The position numbers were made by a program, and so were the translations under genes. DNA of 11,232 nucleotides from Erysipelotrichaceae bacterium (lineage in GTDB: Bacteria; Bacillota_I; Bacilli_A; Erysipelotrichales; Erysipelotrichaceae), in NCBI GenBank assembly GCA_024681275.1, contig JAILBD010000002.1, positions 1 through 11,232 on the forward strand, in the 5' to 3' direction. Shown here in pieces: positions 1-5,475 of this stretch. The notes under the pieces are model-generated. The model did no database searches. It saw only the letters and a program-made list of their open reading frames with translations, and was not told the origin of the DNA. Within the stretch, counting starts at the first letter, position 1, and the number at the start of each line of letters is the position of its first letter.

Positions 1-1445
1 CAGGTCCTGATCAGATCTTCATCCGGTCTGGAACTGTTGACGACCACGTGGGCACCGTGGAACTGTTTGGCATGGAACCAGGTGTAGTCGCTGTGGGCGT
101 ATTCGAAAGTCAGAAAGGCATTCTGCAGGTTGTTTTTGCCAAACCAGATGGTGTAATCGCCATAGCGGACTTCGTAAAGATTGACCTTCTTTTTCTTTTT
201 GTTTTTGGAGACGTTCTTTCTCAGAAAACCGAAACGGGACAGTTCGTCTTTGATGTCCAGGGCATCGGAATAGTTTGCGATGGAGAGCTGTTCGTTCAGG
301 GATTCGAAGTAGGTCAGCTCGTTTTTTGCAATGTCGATCTGTTCCTCGATGTAGATCTTGCCCTTGCGTTTCTTCTGATACTGGTTGTAGTACTTGTTGG
401 CGTTGGCTTTGACAGAAAGTTTCGGATCCAGAGGGATCTTGCGAAGCATGCCTTCATAGTCTTCGAGTTCCACTTCTTTGAGGCCTTTCTGTTCCAGATC
501 ATGATAGGTGTAAAGGATATCGCCGTTGTCTTTGTCGGACTGCAGATTCAGTGCATCCTGCAAGGATTGTTCCAGTTTCTTGATCTTGGTGTCGTAGTGT
601 TTGAGCTGCCGCTTGACGACTTTGAAAAGATCGTCAGCAATATTCTTGATCCTTTCTTTCTCGTCATCCTGATAGTAGATCTCATCGAAGCCCTGCTGGA
701 TGTTCCAGGGGACAGCTTCGACACCCAGATGTCTCAAAGGGATGACATGGAACTCATAAGTGTCTTTGACCTTGTGCAGATACAGGGAGTTTGAGGCGGC
801 GATCTCATCCATGACCTGCCTGAAGGTCTCACCGTGATCGATGCGCCAGCGCATCTCTGTTTGCAACAGTTTTGAGAAACCCTGCAGCTGTTTGACCAGT
901 GACTCATCCATGTCGATCTCCATTGTCTCGAAAGGATCTTTCTTGTCCTGTTTCTCCGGTCTTTCAAAGACGGCTCCGGGCAGGATGGTCCTGCGGGTAT
1001 TTTCATATGGAGGGATCTTTTTCAGGGCGTCGATGATCTTTCCTTCTTCTGATACCAGGATCAGATTGGCGTATTTGCCCATGAGTTCGACGGAAAGGAA
1101 ATATTCTTTCTCGTCGTAGAGCTCGTTTCTGGCCCTGACGTGAAGCAGCAGATAGCGGTCGTAGCCGAATTGTTCGATCCTGTAGATGATGCCGTTGAGG
1201 ATGTACTTCCTCAAGACCATGACGAAAGTGGACGGGTCATTGTAGGTCGTATAGTTCTTGTCGGACAGACAGATGTGATTGAAATTGGAGTGGAAAGACA
1301 TCACCAGGTTGGTGCGCAGGCGGTCGGCGTGCACATTAAAGACGATCTGCGTTTTCGATGTTTCCGCGATCCTGTTGATCCTGATCGGCAGCTGTCTTTC
1401 AAGATCTTCTTTCACTTTGTATAAGGTGATTCCGTCCAGTGCCAT
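1..1445 (-). CDS. rqcH: RqcH / NFACT-family ribosome quality control factor (partial, C-terminus cut by window edge)
   Basis: Reading the minus strand from the ATG at 1445 gives 481 codons with no stop before the window edge. The family (bacterial Rqc2/NEMF homologue, formerly annotated fibronectin-binding protein FbpA) binds stalled 50S subunits carrying peptidyl-tRNA and directs C-terminal alanine tailing for degradation. Seen: an NFACT-N start (MALDGITLYKVKEDL, 1-15); the FGYDR segment whose Asp96-Arg97 matches the DR pair needed for tailing in Bacillus RqcH; ELMGKYANLIL (120-130); a long charged helical middle (about 260-400) containing DPKLSVKANANKYY (340-353); a lysine cluster at 414-420; and an NFACT-R domain with WFGKNN (434-439) and WFHAKQFHGAHVV (456-468). 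About 60-100 C-terminal residues are probably missing. The start is fixed by the conserved N-terminal DG and by the lack of any in-frame start just upstream. There is no Shine-Dalgarno sequence; see the promoter entry. Divergent from the flavodoxin gene. Confidence 0.93.
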   Translation of the reverse strand, partial: MALDGITLYKVKEDLERQLPIRINRIAETSKTQIVFNVHADRLRTNLVMSFHSNFNHICLSDKNYTTYNDPSTFVMVLRKYILNGIIYRIEQFGYDRYLLLHVRARNELYDEKEYFLSVELMGKYANLILVSEEGKIIDALKKIPPYENTRRTILPGAVFERPEKQDKKDPFETMEIDMDESLVKQLQGFSKLLQTEMRWRIDHGETFRQVMDEIAASNSLYLHKVKDTYEFHVIPLRHLGVEAVPWNIQQGFDEIYYQDDEKERIKNIADDLFKVVKRQLKHYDTKIKKLEQSLQDALNLQSDKDNGDILYTYHDLEQKGLKEVELEDYEGMLRKIPLDPKLSVKANANKYYNQYQKKRKGKIYIEEQIDIAKNELTYFESLNEQLSIANYSDALDIKDELSRFGFLRKNVSKNKKKKKVNLYEVRYGDYTIWFGKNNLQNAFLTFEYAHSDYTWFHAKQFHGAHVVVNSSRPDEDLIRT

Positions 1446-1451
1446 GAGACT

Positions 1452-1457
1452 ATTATA
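1452..1457 (-). promoter_or_regulatory. -10 box of rqcH; probable leaderless start
   Basis: On the minus strand a perfect TATAAT ends six bases before the rqcH ATG (TATAATAGTCTCATG). Transcription normally begins 6-8 bases after a -10 box, which places it at or next to the A of the ATG. A purine run (AAAGGA) lies more than 15 bases upstream of the start, behind the -10 box, so it would not be in the transcript. The -35 is poor: TTGAAA lies at 14-base spacing, and only a T-run at 17. The leaderless reading is inference. Confidence 0.6.
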
Positions 1458-1462
1458 GAATA

Positions 1463-1504
1463 ATTCCTTTCTTTCAAAAAGCGTTCTGCAACAAGGAAAG
1501 GAAT
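1463..1504. repeat. 9-bp inverted repeat between divergent promoters
   Basis: ATTCCTTTC at 1463-1471 and its exact reverse complement GAAAGGAAT at 1496-1504 are separated by 24 bases. They lie between the -10 boxes of rqcH (1452-1457, minus) and the flavodoxin gene (1513-1518, plus), overlapping where both RNA polymerases would sit. The placement would suit an operator, but purine-rich runs are common around ribosome binding sites here, so chance is possible. Confidence 0.35.
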
Positions 1505-1512
1505 GAAAAGTC

Positions 1513-1518
1513 TATAAT
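1513..1518 (+). promoter_or_regulatory. -10 box for the flavodoxin-nitroreductase-DUF3990 unit
   Basis: A perfect TATAAT lies 29 bases before the flavodoxin ATG, placing the start of transcription near 1525 and leaving a short leader. A good ribosome binding site (GGAGG, 1534-1538) falls inside that leader nine bases before the ATG. I see no convincing -35 at 16-18 base spacing, so an activator or weak basal expression is possible. Confidence 0.55.
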
Positions 1519-1547
1519 TTCAGCATAAGCTATGGAGGAAAAAGATC

Positions 1548-1937
1548 ATGAACATTTCGGTCAGATATTATTCCCGTTCGGGCAATACGAAGGCCATCGC
1601 TGAGGCGATCGCTGATGCCTGCGGTGTAAAGGCGGTCTCAGTGGACAGCAAAGAGGCGGCTTTCAGTAAAGGGGATGTCCTGTTCATAGGCGGCGCTCTC
1701 TATGCCTATGGTCTGGATAAGAATCTGAATGAATATATGGATACATTGAAGAAGGAAGATGTTAAGAAGGCGGTGGTCTTCTCCTCGACCTGGATCTCAA
1801 AGCATTCGATCGAACTGATCAGAAAGAAACTGGAGGAAAAGGGGATCGAGGTCGCAGAGGAATCTTTCTATGTCAGAGGCAAACCATCTGCAAGACAGCT
1901 GAATGAGGCGAAAGCGTTCGCGGAAAGGATGGTTTAG
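1548..1937 (+). CDS. Small flavodoxin-family protein
   Basis: 129 residues forming one flavodoxin-like domain, expected to carry FMN as a soluble one- or two-electron carrier in the cytoplasm. The phosphate-binding loop is clear near the N-terminus: YYSRSGNTKAIAEAI (7-21), the S-x-S-G-N-T pattern contacting the FMN phosphate. GGALYAYGLD (48-57) and SSTWIS (79-84) fall where the two isoalloxazine-binding loops are expected. It is about the length of a short-chain flavodoxin. GGAGG nine bases upstream supports the ATG. The stop codon is directly followed by the ATG of the nitroreductase gene, so the two are almost certainly co-translated and may form a redox pair. The electron donor and acceptor cannot be told from sequence. 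Confidence 0.88.
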   Translation: MNISVRYYSRSGNTKAIAEAIADACGVKAVSVDSKEAAFSKGDVLFIGGALYAYGLDKNLNEYMDTLKKEDVKKAVVFSSTWISKHSIELIRKKLEEKGIEVAEESFYVRGKPSARQLNEAKAFAERMV

Positions 1938-2738
1938 ATGAGCCTTGATGCGATCAGAAACAGGCGGAGCGTCCGCAGCTTTGATGGAAAGGCTTTGAGT
2001 TCAGAGGATCTGGAGAAGATCAGGACCTTTGCGGAAAATGTGAAGAACCCTTATGGCATCGACATCGAATGGCACTTCCTGAGCAAGGAAAAAGATGTGC
2101 TTTCCGTTCCGGTGATCTCGGGATGCGATACCTTTATTGCCGGCAAGATGAAGAAGCAGAAACATGCGGAAGAAGCTTTCGGTTTCACTTTTGAAAGGAT
2201 CGTCCTCTTTGCAACAGATCTGGGCATCGGTACGACCTGGATCGCGGGAACGATGGATCGGAAAGGTTTTGAGAAGGCGATCGGTCTCAAAGAGGATGAA
2301 GTGATGCCTTGCATCAGCCCTCTGGGCTATCCGGCTGAGAAGATGTCGCTCAAGGAGATCGCGATGCGAAAGGCGATCAGAGCTGACAAGAGGCTCGATC
2401 CTGCCGAACTGTTCTTTGAGAAGGATATGGCCACACCTTATGAGGGACAGGACTCGCTGATGAAAGAACTTCTGGAGATGGTCCGTCTGGCTCCTTCAGC
2501 GGTCAACAGGCAGCCATGGCGTCTGCTTGTCGATGGCGATACGGTCTGCTTCTACAAGAAGGGAGACCAGACAGGTGATCTTGATATCCGAAAGATCGAC
2601 ATCGGCATCGCGATCAGCCACTTCACCCTCGGTCTGGAGGAGAAAGGGATCGGATACGACTATATCTGCGAAGAGCTTCCTGCAATGAAGAAAGACGGCC
2701 ATGAGTTCATCGCTGCCGTCAGGTTGAGGAAAGAGTGA
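1938..2738 (+). CDS. TM1586-type nitroreductase (putative FMN-dependent oxidoreductase)
   Basis: 266 residues, resembling the tandem-half nitroreductases typified by Thermotoga TM1586, in which one chain supplies both halves of the flavin pocket that ordinary nitroreductases build as a dimer. Seen: NRRSVRSF (8-15), the N-terminal phosphate-binding arginine/serine motif; DLGIGTTWIAG (94-104); SPLGYP (127-132); then a second-half motif LAPSAVNRQPW (184-194), which in single-domain family members is found near the N-terminus. DIGIAISHFTL (221-231) is a further family-like segment. The likely chemistry is flavin-dependent reduction with NAD(P)H; the substrate is unknown. The ATG immediately follows the flavodoxin stop, with GGAAAGGA just upstream. 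The 3' end meets the start of the DUF3990 gene. The family is fairly sure; the function is not. Confidence 0.87.
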   Translation: MSLDAIRNRRSVRSFDGKALSSEDLEKIRTFAENVKNPYGIDIEWHFLSKEKDVLSVPVISGCDTFIAGKMKKQKHAEEAFGFTFERIVLFATDLGIGTTWIAGTMDRKGFEKAIGLKEDEVMPCISPLGYPAEKMSLKEIAMRKAIRADKRLDPAELFFEKDMATPYEGQDSLMKELLEMVRLAPSAVNRQPWRLLVDGDTVCFYKKGDQTGDLDIRKIDIGIAISHFTLGLEEKGIGYDYICEELPAMKKDGHEFIAAVRLRKE

Positions 2739-2740
2739 GG

Positions 2741-3295
2741 ATGAAGGTATATCACAGCGGCTTTGAAAAGATCGAAAGGCCGGATCTGAAGAAGGGCAGG
2801 AAGAATGCTGATTTCGGTCAGGGTTTCTATCTCTCGGATGACAAGGATTTCTCCTTGCGCTGGGCGAAGAAGAGAAGAGGTTCGATCAGTGTCATCAATA
2901 CATACGAATTGAATTTGGATGGTCTGAAGGTGAAGACCTTTCAACGGGATGCGGAGTGGTTCTCTTTCATCTTCGCCAACCGCAACGGTTATGAAGACGG
3001 AATGGCGGATGACGATGTCATCATCGGTCCCATCGCCAATGACACCTTGTTCGATACCTTCGGGATCATCACCAGCGGCATCTTGAAGAAGGAACAGGCG
3101 CTGAAGCTGCTGCAGGCCGGTCCTACCTACAGACAGATCGTCATCAGGAGCGGAAAGGCTCTGGATCAGCTGTCTTTTATGAGCTGTGAGGTCATCGATG
3201 AGAAGGATCTCGATGTCTATCATGGACTTGTGCTTGAAGAGGAGAGGAAGTTCCAGGAGAGCTTTGCGGAAAAACTGGCGGGTTTTGACGATTGA
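2741..3295 (+). CDS. DUF3990-family protein (possible ADP-ribosyltransferase-fold protein)
   Basis: 184 residues. The N-terminal VYHSGFEKIERPDL followed by ADFGQGFYLS (23-32) and RWAKK (40-44) fits the DUF3990 pattern, and so do DDVIIGPIANDTLF (91-104) and QIVIRSGKALDQLSF (132-146). From family knowledge, DUF3990 is thought to be related to the ADP-ribosyltransferase fold; Tyr4-His5 and the FGQGFY strand would be candidate NAD-binding elements, but no activity can be claimed from sequence. I chose the ATG at 2741, two bases after the nitroreductase stop, because GAGGAAAGAG (2726-2735) gives better spacing there than for the in-frame GTG at 2735. DUF3990 genes often occur beside small DUF3791 genes; none is visible here. 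No strong terminator follows, so transcripts may run on into the rpsF unit. Confidence 0.78.
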   Translation: MKVYHSGFEKIERPDLKKGRKNADFGQGFYLSDDKDFSLRWAKKRRGSISVINTYELNLDGLKVKTFQRDAEWFSFIFANRNGYEDGMADDDVIIGPIANDTLFDTFGIITSGILKKEQALKLLQAGPTYRQIVIRSGKALDQLSFMSCEVIDEKDLDVYHGLVLEEERKFQESFAEKLAGFDD

Positions 3296-3306
3296 GCAAA
3301 TTCTTA

Positions 3307-3336
3307 TTGCATCTGAAGTGAGGCTTCTGTTATAAT
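3307..3336 (+). promoter_or_regulatory. Promoter of the rpsF-ssb-rpsR operon
   Basis: TATAAT at 3331-3336 is preceded by TG at 3328-3329, giving an extended -10 (TGTTATAAT). A -35-like TTGCAT lies at 3307-3312 with an 18-base spacer. Predicted transcription start is near 3343, leaving a leader of about 60 bases before rpsF. This is the best-formed promoter in the window, as expected for a ribosomal protein operon. Confidence 0.75.
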
Positions 3337-3344
3337 ATTCAAGC

Positions 3345-3397
3345 GAATAGAAAAACTATTCCTTGCCTAGCGATAGGCCGTTTAGTCCAAAAGGAGG
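3345..3397 (+). promoter_or_regulatory. Candidate S6:S18 autoregulatory leader of rpsF
   Basis: In many bacteria the S6:S18 dimer binds a hairpin with a CCG element in the rpsF leader and represses the operon. Here GCCTA (3365-3369) pairs with TAGGC (3374-3378) over a GCGA tetraloop, and the 3' side continues as CCG (3378-3380). Two alternative folds surround it. GAATAG/CTATTC (3345-3350 with 3356-3361, A5 loop) makes an upstream hairpin. Alternatively TTCCTT (3359-3364) can pair with AAGGAG (3391-3396), closing the CCG hairpin and covering the Shine-Dalgarno sequence. These cannot both form, which suits a translational switch. The pairing is seen; identity with the known motif is inferred. 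Confidence 0.55.
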
Positions 3398-3403
3398 TAA
3401 AAT

Positions 3404-3706
3404 ATGAAACAATATGAGACTATGTACATCATCAAGTCCAGTCTTGACGACGCTGCCAGAGCCGCTTTAGTCGAGCAGATGCATGGCATCATCACTGCTC
3501 ATGGCGGAAGCATCGACAACGTTGATGACTGGGGTATGAGAGATTTCGCATACGAGATCGATCATATGTCTAAGGGTTACTATGTCGTAGTGACTTACAC
3601 CGTAGACGTTGATGGCTTGAACGAGTTCAAGCGTTTAATGGGCATCAGCAATGACATCGTCAGAATGATGACCATCTCATCCGATGAGAAAAAAGGAAAC
3701 AAGTAA
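3404..3706 (+). CDS. rpsF: 30S ribosomal protein S6
   Basis: 100 residues, normal length for S6. It binds the central domain of 16S rRNA as a heterodimer with S18, whose gene closes this same unit. The sequence opens with KQYETMYIIKSSLDD (2-16) and continues with DDWGMRDFAYEI (41-52), KGYYVVVTYTVD (57-68) and a late IVRMMTI strand, the usual S6 alternation of strands and two helices. A strong ribosome binding site, AAGGAGG (3391-3397), lies six bases before the ATG and may be masked by the leader fold described separately. The stop codon is followed immediately by the ssb ATG. Expression is probably subject to feedback from S6:S18. Confidence 0.97.
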   Translation: MKQYETMYIIKSSLDDAARAALVEQMHGIITAHGGSIDNVDDWGMRDFAYEIDHMSKGYYVVVTYTVDVDGLNEFKRLMGISNDIVRMMTISSDEKKGNK

Positions 3707-4204
3707 ATGATCAACATCAACAGCGTTACGTTGGTCGGACGCATTACGAAGGATATAGAACTGCGTAAGACCAGTTCAAACACTTCAGTGTGCAACTTCA
3801 CGGTCGCAGTTGACAGGAGGTTCCAGTCGCAGCAGGGCAATGGCCAGAGCGCGGACTTCATCAGCTGTATCGCCTGGCGTCAGTCAGCTGACTTCCTCGC
3901 CAGCTATGCCCAGAAGGGGACGATCGTCGGAGTTGAAGGAAGGATCCAGACCAGGAGTTACGATGGCCAGAATGGAAAGGTCTATGTGACGGAAGTCGTT
4001 GCGGATAATGTTCAGATCATTTCGAGCCGCAATCAGACCGGTGCTACTGCCAACAGCAGTTACGGCGGCAATTCCTATAATTCCTATTCCAATGCCAATC
4101 AGACTTTCACGCCTGCTGCAGATCCGGGTTACGAGAGTATGGATGATGATTTCTCCAATACTCCTTCACTTGATATCTCAAGTGATGACTTACCGTTTTA
4201 TTGA
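3707..4204 (+). CDS. ssb: Single-stranded DNA-binding protein (SSB)
   Basis: 165 residues. An OB-fold domain occupies about 1-108 (INSVTLVGRITKDIELR at the start, then VCNFTVAVDRRF, ADFISCIAWRQSADFLASY, GTIVGVEGRIQTRSYD). A low-complexity linker rich in Asn, Ser, Tyr and Gln follows (about 110-150), then the acidic tip. SSB coats single-stranded DNA at forks and repair sites and recruits partners through the tip, which normally ends in Asp-Asp-Asp-Ile/Leu-Pro-Phe. Here the chain ends SSDDLPFY: one extra tyrosine follows the phenylalanine before a clean TGA. The gene sits between rpsF and rpsR as in Bacillus. The ATG abuts the rpsF stop, implying translational coupling, and GAGAAAAAAGGA in the end of rpsF can serve as ribosome binding site. 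Confidence 0.97.
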   Translation: MININSVTLVGRITKDIELRKTSSNTSVCNFTVAVDRRFQSQQGNGQSADFISCIAWRQSADFLASYAQKGTIVGVEGRIQTRSYDGQNGKVYVTEVVADNVQIISSRNQTGATANSSYGGNSYNSYSNANQTFTPAADPGYESMDDDFSNTPSLDISSDDLPFY

Positions 4205-4224
4205 GATTAAGAAAGGAATGAATC

Positions 4225-4455
4225 ATGGCTTTTAGAAAACAGAGAGTCGGATATAAGAAAGTTTGTTACTTCACAAAGAACAAGATCGAATATATCGATT
4301 ATAAAGATGTAGAGCTGCTCAAGAAGTTCATCTCGCCGAATGGCAAGATCACTCCGAGACGTGTCACAGGTACCAGCGCAAAGTACCAGAGAATGCTTTC
4401 AACAGCAATCAAGAGAGCACGTCAGATGGCTCTGCTGCCTTATATCGCTGATTGA
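4225..4455 (+). CDS. rpsR: 30S ribosomal protein S18
   Basis: 76 residues, normal size. Typical S18 features are [22 protein letters not shown] near the N-terminus (13-34, given here only as a landmark region), [15 protein letters not shown] (35-49) and the basic helix [19 protein letters not shown] (54-72). Only one cysteine (Cys14) is present, so this is not a zinc-binding multi-cysteine form. S18 pairs with S6 on the 30S platform. GAAAGGA at 4211-4217 lies seven bases before the ATG. A strong intrinsic terminator follows eight bases after the stop, ending the operon. Confidence 0.97.
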   Translation: MAFRKQRVGYKKVCYFTKNKIEYIDYKDVELLKKFISPNGKITPRRVTGTSAKYQRMLSTAIKRARQMALLPYIAD

Positions 4456-4462
4456 TCAGAAT

Positions 4463-4489
4463 ACCTCCACAGCCGTGGAGGTTTCTTTT
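4463..4489 (+). terminator. Rho-independent terminator of the rpsF-ssb-rpsR operon
   Basis: ACCTCCAC (4463-4470) and GTGGAGGT (4475-4482) form a perfect 8-bp stem with a four-base AGCC loop, followed by TTTCTTTT. It lies just after the rpsR stop and separates this unit from the next. It is not symmetric in its T-tract, so it should act on rightward transcripts only. Confidence 0.92.
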
Positions 4490-4515
4490 AAATGTTCTTA
4501 TGCGGATAATTATTT

Positions 4516-4521
4516 TATAAT
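4516..4521 (+). promoter_or_regulatory. -10 box of the DUF2232-gdpP operon; probable leaderless start
   Basis: A perfect TATAAT ends six bases before the ATG of the DUF2232 gene (TATAATAGTAATATG). The bases before the ATG are almost all A and T, with no Shine-Dalgarno sequence. The expected transcription start coincides with the ATG. No good -35 is visible at 16-18 base spacing. The layout matches the rqcH start almost base for base (TATAATAGT, then ATG at the same distance). Confidence 0.62.
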
Positions 4522-4527
4522 AGTAAT

Positions 4528-5475
4528 ATGAATCAAACGAAACGATTGACACAGGGCGCCATGATGCTGGCGATCGTCGGTGCTCTTATTTTGATAGACA
4601 GGATGACTGCCTACTGGTTCACGGAGTTCGTCGTGCTGATCATGCCGATCGTCATCATCATGTATGCGACCATGCATTCTTTCAAGGATGGTGCGATGCT
4701 CAGTGTAGGTCTTCTGATCATCTCCTTCCTGTTGGGCAACTTCCAGTTCACATATCTGATCTATGTTCCGGTCGGCATCCTGACCGGACTTTCCTACGCT
4801 TTCGGGATCAGAAGGGGCATGGACAAGAGGAGACTATTGATGATCGCGATCATCACTTATGTCTTTGGCGAACTCGTGGCGACTTTTGTCATCTATCCGC
4901 TTTTGGGTTTCCCGATCGCGCAGATGCTGGAAGAATACAGGGCGGCTCTGACCCAGGCCGGTTCTTTCGCCGGTGTGGATTACACACAGATCTTCTCGAT
5001 GGCCGGTCTTGATCTGGCGAAGATCATCGGTGTCATCTACGTGGTCTCCACGGTCATTCTGGGGGCGATGGAAGGCGTTCTGATCCATCTGCTGGCGGTC
5101 TTCATCCTGAAGAGGTTCAAGATCAAGGACCTGGGCACGACCAATATCTTCGATCTCAAACCGTCTCCGCCTCTGGCGTATGCCGCGTTGATGATGGCAA
5201 GCGTCTCTTTCTTTACAGGAAACATCAAGAATGAGACTTTATACTATATCGCTCTGATCGTCATGATCATGGGCGTGCTGATCCTGATGTACTACGGATA
5301 TCTCTTTGTGGTGCTTTACGGTGTCATCGTGCTGCGACGCAATATCGGAGCGATATTCGTCCTGATGTGTTTCTTCATACCGGGTCTTTTCCTGGTGCTT
5401 ATCATATTGGGCTTCCTGTATGGAAGCGGTCCGCTGCGTAATTTCCTGGAAGACAGAGTTCAGATCAAACAATGA
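4528..5475 (+). CDS. DUF2232 (YybS-like) multi-pass membrane protein
   Basis: 315 residues, mostly hydrophobic, with roughly eight membrane-spanning stretches across about 13-305 and short charged loops (for example GIRRGMDKRRLL, 93-104, and ILKRFKIKDLG, 193-203). Length, the N-terminal KRLTQGAMMLAIVGALI pattern and position directly before gdpP fit the DUF2232/YybS family, which is commonly found beside gdpP, rplI and dnaB in Firmicutes. A transport or S-component-like role has been suggested for such proteins, but the function is not established and I do not assign one. The ATG is fixed by the family N-terminus and lacks a Shine-Dalgarno sequence. The stop overlaps the gdpP start (ATGA, four bases), so translation is coupled. 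Confidence 0.85.
   Translation: MNQTKRLTQGAMMLAIVGALILIDRMTAYWFTEFVVLIMPIVIIMYATMHSFKDGAMLSVGLLIISFLLGNFQFTYLIYVPVGILTGLSYAFGIRRGMDKRRLLMIAIITYVFGELVATFVIYPLLGFPIAQMLEEYRAALTQAGSFAGVDYTQIFSMAGLDLAKIIGVIYVVSTVILGAMEGVLIHLLAVFILKRFKIKDLGTTNIFDLKPSPPLAYAALMMASVSFFTGNIKNETLYYIALIVMIMGVLILMYYGYLFVVLYGVIVLRRNIGAIFVLMCFFIPGLFLVLIILGFLYGSGPLRNFLEDRVQIKQ

Noticed and set aside
48..794. Long rightward open frame (248 codons) opposite rqcH
   Set aside because: It is the antisense shadow of the rqcH coding region. The hydrophobic Phe/Val/Leu-rich translation is what antisense of lysine- and glutamate-rich coding gives, and there is no ribosome binding site.
2735..2740. GTG start for the DUF3990 gene
   Set aside because: The GAGGAAAGAG site is too close to it; spacing suits the ATG at 2741. 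The difference is only two residues and remains open.
2660..3223. Leftward open frame of 187 codons over the nitroreductase 3' end and DUF3990 gene
   Set aside because: Antisense shadow: it spans the junction of two well-supported genes, has no promoter or ribosome binding site, and resembles no known protein.
3296..3327. Possible terminator after the DUF3990 gene
   Set aside because: Only 4-bp pairings (GCAA/TTGC, GAAG/CTTC) without a T-tract; too weak to call.
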